Shown here: piece by piece, positions 54,352-64,000 of the stretch
Numbering within the stretch: the stretch's first letter is position 1
Layout of the letters: the number at the start of each line of letters is the position of its first letter
Origin: Arthrobacter sp. AZCC_0090
GTDB lineage: Bacteria; Actinomycetota; Actinomycetes; Actinomycetales; Micrococcaceae
Length of the DNA: 64,000 nt
Assembly: GCF_014207375.1 (NCBI RefSeq)
Contig: NZ_JACHEE010000005.1
Location: forward strand, 124,001 to 188,000
Direction of reading: 5' to 3'
Notes under the pieces: generated by a model
Databases searched by the model: none
The model's input: the letters and a program-made list of their open reading frames with translations, nothing else
Told to the model about the DNA's origin: nothing
Position numbers and translations under genes: made by a program

Positions 54352-56531
54352 ATGATGACCGGGCACCCGAGGACAATTACTCTGGTTTTATCGGCCCTTT
54401 CAACCATTGCACTTACGTTTTGCTCCAATCCCGGCGCAAACAGCCGAAGCAGCGATTCCCTGCCCCACATACGAGTTCATAGGTGCTCGTGGCTCGGGAG
54501 AAAACCCGGTCCCTAGTTACGCCAGCGGTCATTACGGAATGGGCGACGAGGTCTTCGATGTTTATCAGAACCTCCTTGCCAAGGTCATAGCAAGTGGGTC
54601 GAGCATGTCCGTCCACGGAGTCGTCTATCCTGCGGTCCCAATGACCCCCCCCCGACCCAGCAGGTAGTGCCAACGTCCTTGCCAAGCTCGGGCACGTCGC
54701 CTTCAACTCTTACGATTCTTCAGTCGGAGCGGGCTCCAAAGACACGATCGACGTCATGACTGCGGTCCACGCGACTTGCCCCGGCACCCACTTCATTCTG
54801 TCTGGGTACTCTCAGGGAGCGGAGGCGGTCGGAAACGCCCTCGAAAGCATATCTCCCGACCTGAAAGCTATGGTCACGGCAGTGGCGCTCTTCGGCGACC
54901 CGAAATTCAATGCAGCCGACACGGGCTCAGATATTGGCTTCTTTGATCCCTACCATGACGGAATTTTTGGGCCTCGAGGGACATTCAGTACCAGCCTCGA
55001 TAAATTTCCCTACGTATTCAGTACGTCCTTCGGCTTGCCGAAGGTATGGCGCGACATCATTGGTGCTCCCGTGTTCTCCTACTGTCACGGATTCGATCCT
55101 GTGTGCAATGCAAATTCTCTGGTTAGTTCAATTGCGAACGTTACGACGTACGCCAGGAGCTTGAGTCAGATCTATGGGGAAATTACGGTTACCGGAAACC
55201 CGGCGGCGACGCATCTCAGTTACAAAGATGCCAAAGACACCCTGATGGCTGCCGACCGGCTAGCCTTCGCGATGAACCTGACGACGCCTAAACCAACCAG
55301 TTCCACGCCCATCGACTTGGTATTTGTTATTGACTCGACCGGATCAATGGGCGGGGAAATTGCAGGCGTCCAGAACAACGTCGTCCAGCTCGCCAACACG
55401 ATCTCCACCACAACGTCGAGCTACCGTCTGGCATTGGTTGACTACAAAGACGATCCGGCCAATGGCAGCGCCTATCAATCCAGACTCGACGTGCCGTTCA
55501 CAACTGACCTGACAAGCTTCACCACTGGCGTCAACAGCATCATCGCCGCGGGGGGAGGTGACACACCGGAAAGCATGTACTCCGGCGTGATGACTGCCCT
55601 TAACCTGCCTTGGAGGGCCGGTGTCAAGAAAGCCGTGATCGTTATCGGGGACGCACCCGGCAAGGATCCCGAGCCGGTCACCGGAAATACCCTCGCCAGT
55701 GTCACGGCCAAGGCGTTCGCGGTCGATCCGGCACAGGTCTACAGCGTCCCGCTCAGAGGAGACCCCGCCGCCGTCTCATTTATGACAGCCCTGTCCCAGG
55801 CAACGGGCGGCACCGTCACGCAAGCGGCCACGACGAGCGACTTCATCACGAGCTTGAAATCGGTTATCGTTCAAGCGGGAAATGCTCCGGTTGCAGGGCT
55901 AACGCTCCCAATCTCAGCCACTGTTGGTTCACCCGTCAAGCTGAGCGCAGCAGGCACCTCCTCCAACCCTGATGACCCGGTTGTCGCCTATGACTGGAAC
56001 TTCGGAACGGGCACCCCGTCAGGAAGCTACGACCAGACAACAACCAGCCCCATAGTGTCGACAACCTTCACGAGCGCCGGTCCCCGAGACATCAAACTCC
56101 GGACACGAACAGCCAGCGGCTTGTCCGGACTCGCGACCGGCACGCTCCAGGTGACCGCCACTCCACAAGCAATCCCAGGAGCACCGTTGAACTTACGAGC
56201 ATTGCCCGGAGACGGACAAGTCACCTTGAATTGGACAGCACCCAGCAACCACTCGGCGAACTACTACATCGTCGAAAACGGTGCAGGCACAGCTTTGCTT
56301 GCCGTGCTCCCTTCCGCCCCCGGCCAAACTGCGCTCACGTGGCAAGCCACAGGACTCGTCAAGGGAGCACCACAAACCTATCGAGTCCTAGCTGGAAACG
56401 AATCCGGTGTAAGTCAGGGGGCCGGACCGATCACAGTCACGCCCATCGCCGCACCCACCACGCATGACGACAACGACGACGCCCATCACGACAACGACGA
56501 CGCCCATCACGGGGGACACCGCTGGAACTAA
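54352..56531 (+). pseudogene. Secreted cutinase-VWA-PKD-FN3 protein, two frameshifts
   Basis: Start ATG at 54352; signal peptide, then APIPAQTAEAAIPCPTYEFIGARGSGE of a cutinase-type serine hydrolase, with nucleophile GYSQGAE and a later DPVCN. One extra T near 54418-54422 and one extra C in a run of nine (54645-54653) break the frame; removing both gives one protein of about 720 residues. After the hydrolase come a von Willebrand A domain with MIDAS DSTGSMG, a PKD-like domain (VVAYDWNFGTGTPSG), an FN3-like domain (PLNLRALPGDGQVTLNWTAP) and a His/Asp tail (DDNDDAHH). As written, only 54756-56531 is an open frame. Mutation or sequencing error cannot be told apart. Confidence 0.78.
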
Positions 56532-56637
56532 GTCACCGCCGCTGAGGAGTTTCTGACCGAGGCTGCCAAGTACTACCCGGTGCTTGGCGCGACAACGGGA
56601 CCGATCGTGTACCCAGGAACTGAGCATCTGCTTGAAG

Positions 56638-57418
56638 TCACTCCGCAAATGCGGAACTCACCAGGCTCTTCAGTGGAGCGGGATCACTGTTCGTGCACTG
56701 CTGGAGCAGCCGGTAGAAGAGCAGCCCGCGGCTCCGGGCAGTACGCCGGTTGAAGCGGAAGGTGAACTCGTCCAGATAGTCGCCCAGCTGTTCCCGGGAG
56801 ATGCTCAGGCCGAGGTCGGCGAAGCGCCGGAGCTGCCTTGCTCCGTCCGTGCGGATGGTCGACCCCGGGACGACGACCCACTGGCCGAATTTCACTAGGG
56901 CGAGCCTGCGGTCGGTCGGCCAGGGCTCGAGGCGGATCCGACCGATGCTCCGCGGCGACCAGGACCGAGACTTTGTCGGGGCCGAGACCGGGCGTACCGC
57001 GGGCCACCCCGCCGATGAAGCTCTCGTGGACCTCGACCAGCCCGGAGAGCATCTCGCGGTCGGGCCGACAATGGCCCGGCGGAGCTTATGCATCCATGCC
57101 CACGCCGTTTCGTAGGAGTCCAATCCCAGAACCCGCAGCAGGCGGAGGGCAGAGTCCCCGTTCTTCTGCGCGGTGACGAACCAGGTGCGCAGCGGAGGGC
57201 GAGTGCGGTCGAATACGGTCCCGGCCGTCACCGACGTCCGACGCGAACATCCCCGGCACATCCAGAGCCCGGCACCCGTGCGCCAGAGTCGCCCGCTCCG
57301 CATCTTGAACCAGTCCTGGAACTGCCCAAACGTCTTGGGGTAGTCCAGGCCCGCACGTGGCTTTTGCGGTACCAAATCCGCCATGCGGCATGCTTACTTC
57401 AGCTAAGCAGATACCCAA
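56638..57418 (-). mobile_element. IS1595-type remnant, copy 2, inverted
   Basis: Starts at the 24-bp end (57395-57418) and runs on the minus strand. YPKTFGQFQDWF, LWMCRGCSRRTSVTAGTVFDRTRPPLRTWFVTAQKNG, LGLDSYETAWAWMHKLRRA and, near the 3' end, LDEFTFRFNRRTARSRGLLFYRLLQQ are pieces of one ISXO2/IS1595 transposase in at least two frames (shifts near 57060 and 56770). The zinc-ribbon part is shortened. It is inactive. Confidence 0.82.
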
Positions 57419-58300
57419 TTTATCAGTTCAATCCGGACCTGGCCCCCGGGTCGGGGCCGTTTGGACCATCGGACCACGATGCCTCGTACGGACCGCTCGA
57501 CCGCTTAATTGTCGAAGTCGGCGATCAATGCACCGGCATGTCGGGACCGGGCATGGTGATCACTGTGTTCAATGATGCCGGCACAACGTTCGTACGGAGA
57601 TTTTCCAGAAGAACCGGGGCCGGTACGGGCACCGGCGCATCCACACCGAGCTGGCCAGGCAGGGGTGGGCGGTCGCGAAGAAGACCGTGCTGAAGCTGAT
57701 GCGTTCGCTGCGGCTGGTCTGCCAGGTGCGGCGGAAGAAACGCACAACTCCTACCGGGTACCGGGGCGGGCAGGGCGCCGTCGCGGAGAACGTGCTGAAC
57801 CGGGAATTCGACGCCGATGCCCCGAACCGGAAATGGGTCACCGACGTGACCGAGTTCGGCGTCGGGGACCGGAAGCTCTACCTCTCACCGGTCATGGACC
57901 TCTTCGACCGGCAGATCATCTCCTATTCGATCGGGCCTCCCCGAACCTGGAGCTGACCAACACCTCGCTGCGCGAGGCATTGAGCCGCCTCGGGCAAGAC
58001 CAGCAGCCTCTGGTGCACTCCGACCAGGGGGTCCAGTACCAGCACATCTCCTGGCGCACTCTCCTCGAGGGCGCCGGCGCGGTCCAATCCATGTCCCGCA
58101 AGGGCTACGACAACGCCGTGATGGAGAACTTCTTCGGCCACCTCAAGGAGGAGATGTTCCACAGGACCAGGTTCCTTAACACCGACGCACTGGAAACAGC
58201 GCTGCACGAGTAAACCCGCTGGTACAACACCGAAAGAATCTCCACAAAACTCGAGGGCCTGAGCCCGGTGCAATACCGTGCCCAGGCCCTCGCAGCCTAG
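57419..58300 (+). mobile_element. IS3-type transposase remnant (OrfB)
   Basis: From 57597 the frame reads EIFQKNRGRYGHRRIHTELARQGW...VAENVLNREFDADAPNRKWVTDVTEFGV, the start of the IS3 integrase core. Near 57940 a missing C shifts the frame to LREALSRLGQDQQPLVHSDQGVQYQ and RKGYDNAVMENFFGHLKEEMFHR. A TAA at 58211 interrupts HE-TRWYNTERIS before LSPVQYRAQAL. DDE residues are visible in the pieces. OrfA is absent, and 57419-57596 is not recognisable. Confidence 0.85.
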
Positions 58301-58921
58301 GATCCTACTTAGCCAGTCCAACTTCCGGGGACCAGTTCAGTATCTCAGGGGGCTGACATTTCGGGCGTGCCATCCGGGGGACGGGGTGCATCCCTCACGA
58401 CGAAGCTATGGCCGAAGAAGACCGATAGGTGGCTGTTTGCTTGAATTGAGTGGTGATCGCCGCGAAATTGAGTGGATATGCAGCCACCTCAGTGGCATGC
58501 GGACGAATGCGCCGGCGACGCACAATTTGATGGAGCTGCCCGATAGGAAAAGACTGCAGATTCGAAGCGGACATGTGTGGCGCTCAGCGCCGGTACCGGA
58601 CTATCTGCTTCAACCCTGATCCTTTCACTACACAAGGCGAAGCGCGAGCGCTGAAAAACCTTCGGATCGATACGGCTGGAAAAGCGCGAACGTCCTCACG
58701 GCCGAGTTCCATGTGACCCGGGTGATCGTAGGCCGCTGCTACACAGGAGACCTGCATATGGTCACCTACCGGATGGACTTGCCACTCTTATCGCGGACCA
58801 ACCCAACCCATTCGTGGGCACACCAATACCTTTACCAAACGGCGGCCTTTGTTAAGGTTGCGATTCACCCGGAGTGCTAATAGTTAGTGAGTGAGGGCTA
58901 GTCGACACTACGACTGCGCTG
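58301..58921. other. Gene-poor stretch after the IS3 remnant
   Basis: No recognisable gene. A plus-strand frame from 58620 to a TAA near 58881 reads AEFHVTRVIVGRCYTGDLHM...HSWAHQYLYQTAAFVKVAIHPEC without a start or known family. It may be the tail of a destroyed gene or chance. Confidence 0.4.
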
Positions 58922-60223
58922 CTAGGCCAGTCCGTTATCCGAAAGTTTGCGCCAACTATTTCCGTCGCTGTAGATCGGGACGCCATGGGACTCATCGAAC
59001 GCCAAGGAGCCGCGCCCTGCCGCTGCAGGGGATGGACGCTGGCCTACGGTCACTCGTGGGAACTTTACTGACCGCGACGAAATGACAGTGGCGAAGGTCC
59101 CATTTATCACGGCCGGACTGTCTCCGACGATCAAACCTGTGGTGTCGAACATGTCGATGAAAATCGAACCACTAAGTTGGTGCCGAGGGTGAGTCACTGT
59201 CGTGAATTCGGTTCCAGGGCCGATCTTGATGTCATAGACATCCGCTACCGGGCTGTTAGACGCGTCACGAACGTAGTGGCTAATCTCATTGTTACTCGAA
59301 ACGGCTCCGGCGGATGGTGAGGTGCCGATGTAGATGAGGTGTTTCGTGGCGCCGCCGCTGACGAAGTCCCACATGCCCGCATGCTCAATTGAGGTGTTCC
59401 GTGCTGAGAGCAACCGGATAGCGCCGCCCTTCGGTCCTTCAAAGTTAGTATCCCGAACGGAGAAGTTCTCGACCACGGTTCCATCCGTTGCCTCCAAATG
59501 AATGGAGTAATTACCAGAGTTGGTAAAGCGGCTCGCGAGAAACGAGGACTGCGCAAGATCTCCAGTGCCACTGACCGCCTTGAATGTGGGAACTGTAGCC
59601 GTCTCTATGTGATCGAACGTGCAACGGATGGTCAACATATCGATCCAACCCGTGACGTTAAAGCATGAAGCCCCACTTTGATACTGGATGAAGCAGCAAT
59701 CCTCAAACTTACCCAGAGACCAAACTCCGGTAAACAAATCTCCGCCGCCTCCGAACGAATCGAACACCAAACCTACGACCTTTGTGCCGTAAACCCCACT
59801 CGCTGCCGTGCCGAAAATGTTGCCTACACTAGCCCGGAGCCTTGACCTGCCCAGTCCCACAGTGGCAGCGCCCAGAAGGTGCATTCCGCTGACTGCAGCG
59901 AGTCGACTCACCTTGTAAGTGCCGGGCGGGAAATAGCTAATCCCACCCGCGTTGATCGCCGCCTGCACCGATGCAGTGTCGTCCGCTATGCCATCACCGA
60001 CGGCGCCGTAGTCTCTGACGTTGACGACCAGCTCGCCCTTCAGCACGCCGGTTAGCGCGGGGGCCGAAACGGCTGCTTGCGCGGTCCCGGAGTTGAAACC
60101 TGAAAGCACTGATAGGCCGGTCATCGTTGACGCCAAAGTGGCGAGTGCCAGAAGTTTTCTCCGCCTGACACTGCTGCTGCCTCCTGGGAGGGTTAGACCG
60201 CCCCCGTCAACGTACGGATCCAT
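58922..60223 (-). CDS. Exported right-handed beta-helix protein (pectate-lyase/phage-spike type)
   Basis: 433 residues from the ATG at 60223. A Tat-like signal (SSVRRRKLLALATLASTMTGL, about residues 17-37) and cleavage near GTAQA precede NVRDYGAVGDGIADDTASVQAAINA, the hallmark of the pectate-lyase-3 superfamily, with SYFPPGTYKV following. Many Gly/Ser/Thr-rich rungs make up the rest. Enzymatic residues are not identifiable. It may be a polysaccharide lyase, hydrolase or surface-glycan-binding protein. The neighbouring O-antigen-ligase-like gene hints at exopolysaccharide work. Confidence 0.82.
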   Translation of the reverse strand: MDPYVDGGGLTLPGGSSSVRRRKLLALATLASTMTGLSVLSGFNSGTAQAAVSAPALTGVLKGELVVNVRDYGAVGDGIADDTASVQAAINAGGISYFPPGTYKVSRLAAVSGMHLLGAATVGLGRSRLRASVGNIFGTAASGVYGTKVVGLVFDSFGGGGDLFTGVWSLGKFEDCCFIQYQSGASCFNVTGWIDMLTIRCTFDHIETATVPTFKAVSGTGDLAQSSFLASRFTNSGNYSIHLEATDGTVVENFSVRDTNFEGPKGGAIRLLSARNTSIEHAGMWDFVSGGATKHLIYIGTSPSAGAVSSNNEISHYVRDASNSPVADVYDIKIGPGTEFTTVTHPRHQLSGSIFIDMFDTTGLIVGDSPAVINGTFATVISSRSVKFPRVTVGQRPSPAAAGRGSLAFDESHGVPIYSDGNSWRKLSDNGLA

Positions 60224-60362
60224 GCCCAAACGGTATTCAGTTGTTGCGGCCCCAACCACCGTAAGCGCTACGCGTCTTTTCGGGCCGTCTGCCCAAGTAT
60301 TTGGCGTAACTACTCGGTTGAATACAGGGCAATTATTCGAACTGACCGCCCCGTTGTCGTAG

Positions 60363-61766
60363 TCAACTCCGCGACGAGGCTAATAGGCGCTTTGGCAAGA
60401 TCTCTGACGGCGTTTTACTTGGCATAAGCCCGTCCACGAATGCCGGTTTGTCCTTGAGGAACCTCCCGTTCGCTGCAAAGGCCAAAATCAACAGCCATGC
60501 CGATATGGCTGTCGGCCCACCCCACCCATAGATTGAGGATTCGGTCAGCTCGGCGGCAGCGACGGTCACAACGACCAGCAATAGGGGTCGGCCGGCTTTG
60601 CCCGCACCTGAAGCAGATACGACAGCGATAGCCAGACACACGAAAAAGAATGCACCGAAGAGTCCAGTTTCCGTCAGCACAGTCAGATAGATGTTATGCC
60701 CGGCAAGCCCCGAAGAAGCCGGACTCAGCACCTCCACTGTGCGGAACCCGGTGCCGGTGAATGGCGAAAGCTGGAAAAGCCGCAGCATAGCTGCATAGAT
60801 GTCCAATCGGCCGGACGTAATGTCCGCAGACGCGGCATCACGCAGGAAGAACTTGTCAAGGGCATCAAAGAACTGGGGATAGATCAGGGCCGCGAATATG
60901 ACGCCAGCTCCCGCAAGTGAAACTAGGGCGACGACAACCTTACGCCCGGACCGCGAGAGCATTAAAACTACAATCCCTGTTCCGAGCGCCACCAAAGCGC
61001 CACGTGAACCTGACATCAGCATCCCCACGGCGAGGACGGCCATGGAAATGACGACCGCGAGTTTGCCTCGTCTTGAAACTCGGAGCAGATATATTCCTAC
61101 GGCAATCCCGATAGCTGACATCATGCCTGCGTAGTTGGCGTTCGAGAACAGGCCGCGGTAGCGCCCATAGTCCGGATCAAAAGGCCACGACTGACCCACA
61201 AAGATAGGGGCCACTCCAGCGAGTTGGATTGCGGTGACGACAACGAAGACCATAGCGACGTCCCCCCGCAACGAATCCTCGCTAGTCCAACGACGCGTAT
61301 AAGTGAAAGCGAGAAATCCGCTCATGCCGACAAGAAGTAGCGACTGCGGAAGTGTGGAAGACGGAGCCAAGCTGGTCAGGTTGGTGGCCAGCGCGGCGAC
61401 GGCGAACAGCGTCAAGTAGAGAACGACGTTACGGTCGGAGCGACGAAGATGATCGGGCTTCTTTGACAGTATCGCCAGCCAGGCGATCAGAATTGGGCCG
61501 AACTGGAGCACGTACCAAGCGCCCTCGCTAAGCAAGCTTCCCGGGGGACCGGACCGCAGCACAGAAATGAGGATCGACGTGCCCATCATCGTCCGCCACA
61601 ACCCGGTCTTGGCAAGGATGATCGAATACGTAAGAGCCCCGATCGCTCCGATCGCAATGATGGGCGAATTGATCGACAGGTAGATAAGTCCTGCCAAGAC
61701 GAGCATCACTGCCGGGAACAGCATCTTGGCCTCTAAAGGACGCCGCATGTTCTTAGAATTCCCCAC
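60363..61766 (-). CDS. O-antigen ligase/Wzy-type membrane protein
   Basis: 467 residues from a GTG (ATG six codons later is an alternative). About eleven to twelve membrane segments with a large extracytoplasmic loop, and the Wzy/WaaL-type sequence RYRGLFSNANYAG and LMSGSRGALVAL; the loop ends with PFTGTGFRTVEVLSP...GHNIYLTVLTETGL, with the conserved HN. Such proteins polymerise or ligate polysaccharide repeat units. No other glycan-assembly gene lies in the window. Confidence 0.85.
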   Translation of the reverse strand: MGNSKNMRRPLEAKMLFPAVMLVLAGLIYLSINSPIIAIGAIGALTYSIILAKTGLWRTMMGTSILISVLRSGPPGSLLSEGAWYVLQFGPILIAWLAILSKKPDHLRRSDRNVVLYLTLFAVAALATNLTSLAPSSTLPQSLLLVGMSGFLAFTYTRRWTSEDSLRGDVAMVFVVVTAIQLAGVAPIFVGQSWPFDPDYGRYRGLFSNANYAGMMSAIGIAVGIYLLRVSRRGKLAVVISMAVLAVGMLMSGSRGALVALGTGIVVLMLSRSGRKVVVALVSLAGAGVIFAALIYPQFFDALDKFFLRDAASADITSGRLDIYAAMLRLFQLSPFTGTGFRTVEVLSPASSGLAGHNIYLTVLTETGLFGAFFFVCLAIAVVSASGAGKAGRPLLLVVVTVAAAELTESSIYGWGGPTAISAWLLILAFAANGRFLKDKPAFVDGLMPSKTPSEILPKRLLASSRS

Positions 61767-61877
61767 CGTCAGAGCATACCTGCCTCTTCGTGCACAAGCC
61801 CGTTGGAATCCGCCCTTCGTATCTGTAGTTGACGAAAAGTCGCCTATCCTACGTTGATTATCGACGCCAGGAGGTCC

Positions 61878-63341
61878 CTACAAGTCCGCGAGCACCGTCC
61901 CGGGGTTCTCGATCGCGTCCGCGACATACCGCAGGAACCCGGCAGCGGTCTCGCCATCGCACACCCTGTGATCGAACGCGAGTGTCAGCTCGGTGACCTT
62001 GCGGACGGCCAGCTGTCCGCCCACTACCCAAGGCTTGTCGATAATGCGGCCCACGCCAAGCATCGCTACCTCGGGATAGTTGATGATCGCCGCTGAACCG
62101 TCAACGCCGAATACTCCGTAGTTGTTCAGCGTGAAGGTACCGCTGGCCAATTCAGTTGGGGTTGCCTTGCCGTCACGCGCGACGGCGGTGAGCCGGCGGA
62201 TCTCCGCGTCCAGTTCGCGGGCGCTCAACAGATGGGCGTTGCGGACTGAGGGAACCACGAGTCCACGGTCTGTCTGGGCAGCAAAGCCAAGATTGACGCC
62301 ATCGAAAGCGATGATCTCTTGCATCTCCCCGCCCGCCGCGTCCTCAGCCGTGACGATCCGAGTGTTGAGTTCGGGGAATCTTTTTAGCCCAGCTGTGACA
62401 AAACGGGCGATGAACGCAAGCAGTCCAGGAGCGCCATGCGGATCGCGTTTCTTGAGTTCTGCACGCATCTCCAGCAGTGCAGTTGCGTCAACGTCCACCC
62501 AGACAGTTGCCTCAGGGATCTCGGACCGGCTGCGAGTCATGTTCGCAGCAACAGCTTTGCGGACTCCGCGGACCGGAGTACGGGAGGCGACGGATAGGCC
62601 GGTTCGCGCATCCTGGACACCGGTGGCAGTCTCTGCCACGGCAGGCACCTCCGCAGGCACGGTCTCGCGCACGGCACCACCAATGGCAGCCTCAACATCC
62701 CGCCGCAGGATAAGCCCGCTCTCCCCCGAACCAGGCACGGCGTCCAGCGAAACCCCATGGTCCCGAGCCATCTTGCGCACCAACGGGGAAATCACGGCAG
62801 ACAGCTTCCCAGGGATCCGAGTCCGGGACAGCGAGAGCTCGCCAAAGTCAGGCGCCGACGCTACGGCAACAGCAGAAGCGGAAGCCTTCCGCGGCCGGGT
62901 ACGCCGAGCTTCGCCGCCCCCGGATGTGCCATAGCCAATGAGCACATTCCCGGATCCTGCCTTTTCCTCGGTCCGGTACGCCTCGGCAGCTGCGGAAGGA
63001 GCACCAGAAACAGCACACGAGGCGGCAGGCGGAGCCGCAGCGGCCTCGTCCGCCTCTTCTGACGAAGCCGCGGACTCAGCCGCAACCGCAGCACCAACAG
63101 GAGCCACAGAGATCAGCGGCTTCCCGACGTCGAGCGTTTGGCCGGCTTCACCGTGCAGCACGGCGACGATGCCCGCGTACGGCGAGGGCACCTCCACCAT
63201 GGACTTCGCAGTCTCAACTTCGGCGATCGGCTGGTCCACATGGATCTCATCGCCCACGGCCACAAGCCAGTTGACGAGTTCGGCCTCGGTAAGGCCCTCC
63301 CCCAGGTCCGGAAGCAGGAACACCTGCATTTCTGAGCTCAT
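61878..63341 (-). CDS. Dihydrolipoamide acyltransferase, E2 of a 2-oxoacid dehydrogenase
   Basis: 487 residues from the ATG at 63341. Lipoyl domain with VETAKSMVEVPSPYAG (lipoyl-Lys about residue 45), an Ala/Glu-rich linker, an E1/E3-binding domain (ISPLVRKMARDHGVSLDAVPGSGESGLILRRDVEAA) and the catalytic domain ending in LTLAFDHRVCDGETAAGFL with the active-site His and Asp. Branched-chain 2-oxoacid (BkdC) and pyruvate types are hard to separate by eye; the E1-beta gene upstream favours branched-chain. Starts 2 bp after the E1-beta stop. Confidence 0.92.
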   Translation of the reverse strand: MSSEMQVFLLPDLGEGLTEAELVNWLVAVGDEIHVDQPIAEVETAKSMVEVPSPYAGIVAVLHGEAGQTLDVGKPLISVAPVGAAVAAESAASSEEADEAAAAPPAASCAVSGAPSAAAEAYRTEEKAGSGNVLIGYGTSGGGEARRTRPRKASASAVAVASAPDFGELSLSRTRIPGKLSAVISPLVRKMARDHGVSLDAVPGSGESGLILRRDVEAAIGGAVRETVPAEVPAVAETATGVQDARTGLSVASRTPVRGVRKAVAANMTRSRSEIPEATVWVDVDATALLEMRAELKKRDPHGAPGLLAFIARFVTAGLKRFPELNTRIVTAEDAAGGEMQEIIAFDGVNLGFAAQTDRGLVVPSVRNAHLLSARELDAEIRRLTAVARDGKATPTELASGTFTLNNYGVFGVDGSAAIINYPEVAMLGVGRIIDKPWVVGGQLAVRKVTELTLAFDHRVCDGETAAGFLRYVADAIENPGTVLADL

Positions 63342-63343
63342 GG

Positions 63344-64000
63344 TCAGTTCTCCCATTGAAGGTCGTCAACGGCGTCGAGGATGCGGTCGACGCTTGGCAA
63401 GTAGTAGTGCTCCAGCTTCGGAGCCGGGTACGGGACGTCGAAGCCGGTGACCCGACGGATGGGCGCGGCCAAGTAGTGGAAGCAGCGTTCCTGCACGCGG
63501 GCCACGATTTCGGAGGACACGGAGGCAAAGCCGTGAGCCTCAGCGATGACAACCGCTCGGCCCGTCTTCCGCACAGAAGCACACACGGTTTCGTCATCGA
63601 AAGGCACGATCGAGCGGACATCGATCACTTCGAGCGAACGGCCCTCTTCAGCGGCCGCGGCCGCGGCGGCGAGCGCCGTCGGAACAGAGGGTCCGTAAGC
63701 GATGAGCGTCGCATCAGTGCCAGGGCGTGCGACGGCGGCACGCCCCTCGCTGCTGGATCCTGCCGAAGCGTTCGCGGCGTGCTCGGCGCGCAGGGCACCC
63801 AGGTCCACTTGGTCTTTGGACCAGTAGAGCTTCTTGGGCTCCATGAACATCACGGGGTCATCGGAATCGATGGCCTCGCGGAGCATACGGTAGCCGTCGG
63901 CCACGGTGGCCGGGGTGTATACCTTCAAGCCTGCAGTATGGGCGTAGTAAGACTCGGAAGAGTCGCAGTGGTGCTCCACGCCGCCGATCCCGCCCGCGTA
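63344..64000 (-). CDS. 2-Oxoacid dehydrogenase E1-beta subunit, partial
   Basis: The C-terminal 218 residues are in the window; the 5' part lies beyond base 64000. Sequence AGGIGGVEHHCDSSESYYAHTAGLKVYTPATVADGYRMLREAI and VMFMEPKKLYW is the transketolase-like pyrimidine-binding/C-terminal region of branched-chain or pyruvate dehydrogenase beta subunits, with ALAAAAAAAEEGRSLEVIDVRSIVPFD after it. It works with an E1-alpha, presumably upstream outside the window, and the E2 gene downstream. Confidence 0.93.
   Translation of the reverse strand, partial: YAGGIGGVEHHCDSSESYYAHTAGLKVYTPATVADGYRMLREAIDSDDPVMFMEPKKLYWSKDQVDLGALRAEHAANASAGSSSEGRAAVARPGTDATLIAYGPSVPTALAAAAAAAEEGRSLEVIDVRSIVPFDDETVCASVRKTGRAVVIAEAHGFASVSSEIVARVQERCFHYLAAPIRRVTGFDVPYPAPKLEHYYLPSVDRILDAVDDLQWEN

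Noticed and set aside
57088..57693. Plus-strand frame of 201 codons across the IS1595/IS3 junction
   Set aside because: Crosses two different element remnants in a frame used by neither; only a short middle part looks protein-like.

Overview
The window is high-GC actinobacterial chromosome, most like Arthrobacter, Paenarthrobacter or Pseudarthrobacter (Micrococcaceae). Pointers are an assimilatory sulfate pathway built on a 4Fe-4S APS reductase and a siroheme sulfite reductase, a menaquinone pathway with a geranylgeranyl-reductase-type enzyme, a Tat-exported PhoX phosphatase, and many GTG starts. The genus is inferred from gene content, not from a marker gene. No rRNA, tRNA or CRISPR array was seen.

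0-15 kb is a sulfur region, nearly all on the minus strand. In transcription order it holds a CbiX-type chelatase, then sulfite reductase-cysH-cysD-cysN (start and stop codons overlap), an SsuABC-like importer with a flavin oxidoreductase, cysG, a ferredoxin-NADP reductase and a persulfide-dioxygenase/rhodanese fusion. Three transcription units here share an almost gapless 72-73 bp promoter: a 38-bp operator, then a -35, an 18-bp spacer and a -10 exactly 6 bp before an ATG. This implies leaderless mRNAs. In the importer unit that ATG opens an 18-codon upstream ORF with a Cys codon between two alternative hairpins.

17-30 kb holds menaquinone genes (polyprenyl synthase, a MenJ-like reductase, menG, menF, menD, menC) interleaved with a polar amino-acid ABC importer and phoX, which has a PHO-box-like repeat upstream. 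A 66-bp palindromic element sits in frame inside menF. Related copies lie between genes elsewhere, and several other palindromic families mark gene 3' ends.

30-45 kb is mixed: a glycogen-debranching-type enzyme with a glycosyltransferase, a PAP2 phosphatase, a YraQ/TIGR03943 permease pair with an unknown propeller-like protein, an acyltransferase, an MFS exporter, a nuclease-like protein, a DUF1906-type secreted hydrolase and a ParA/MinD-like ATPase. 47-51 kb is a cyclic-di-GMP neighbourhood: an STAS-like protein, an intact GGDEF-EAL enzyme, a methyltransferase and a degenerate EAL protein.

53.7-58.3 kb is accessory DNA. Two IS1595-type remnants in inverted orientation bracket a frameshifted secreted cutinase-VWA-PKD-FN3 gene, and an IS3-type remnant follows. 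A Tat-exported beta-helix protein and an O-antigen-ligase-like protein lie beyond. The window ends inside a branched-chain/pyruvate dehydrogenase operon (E1-beta, E2).
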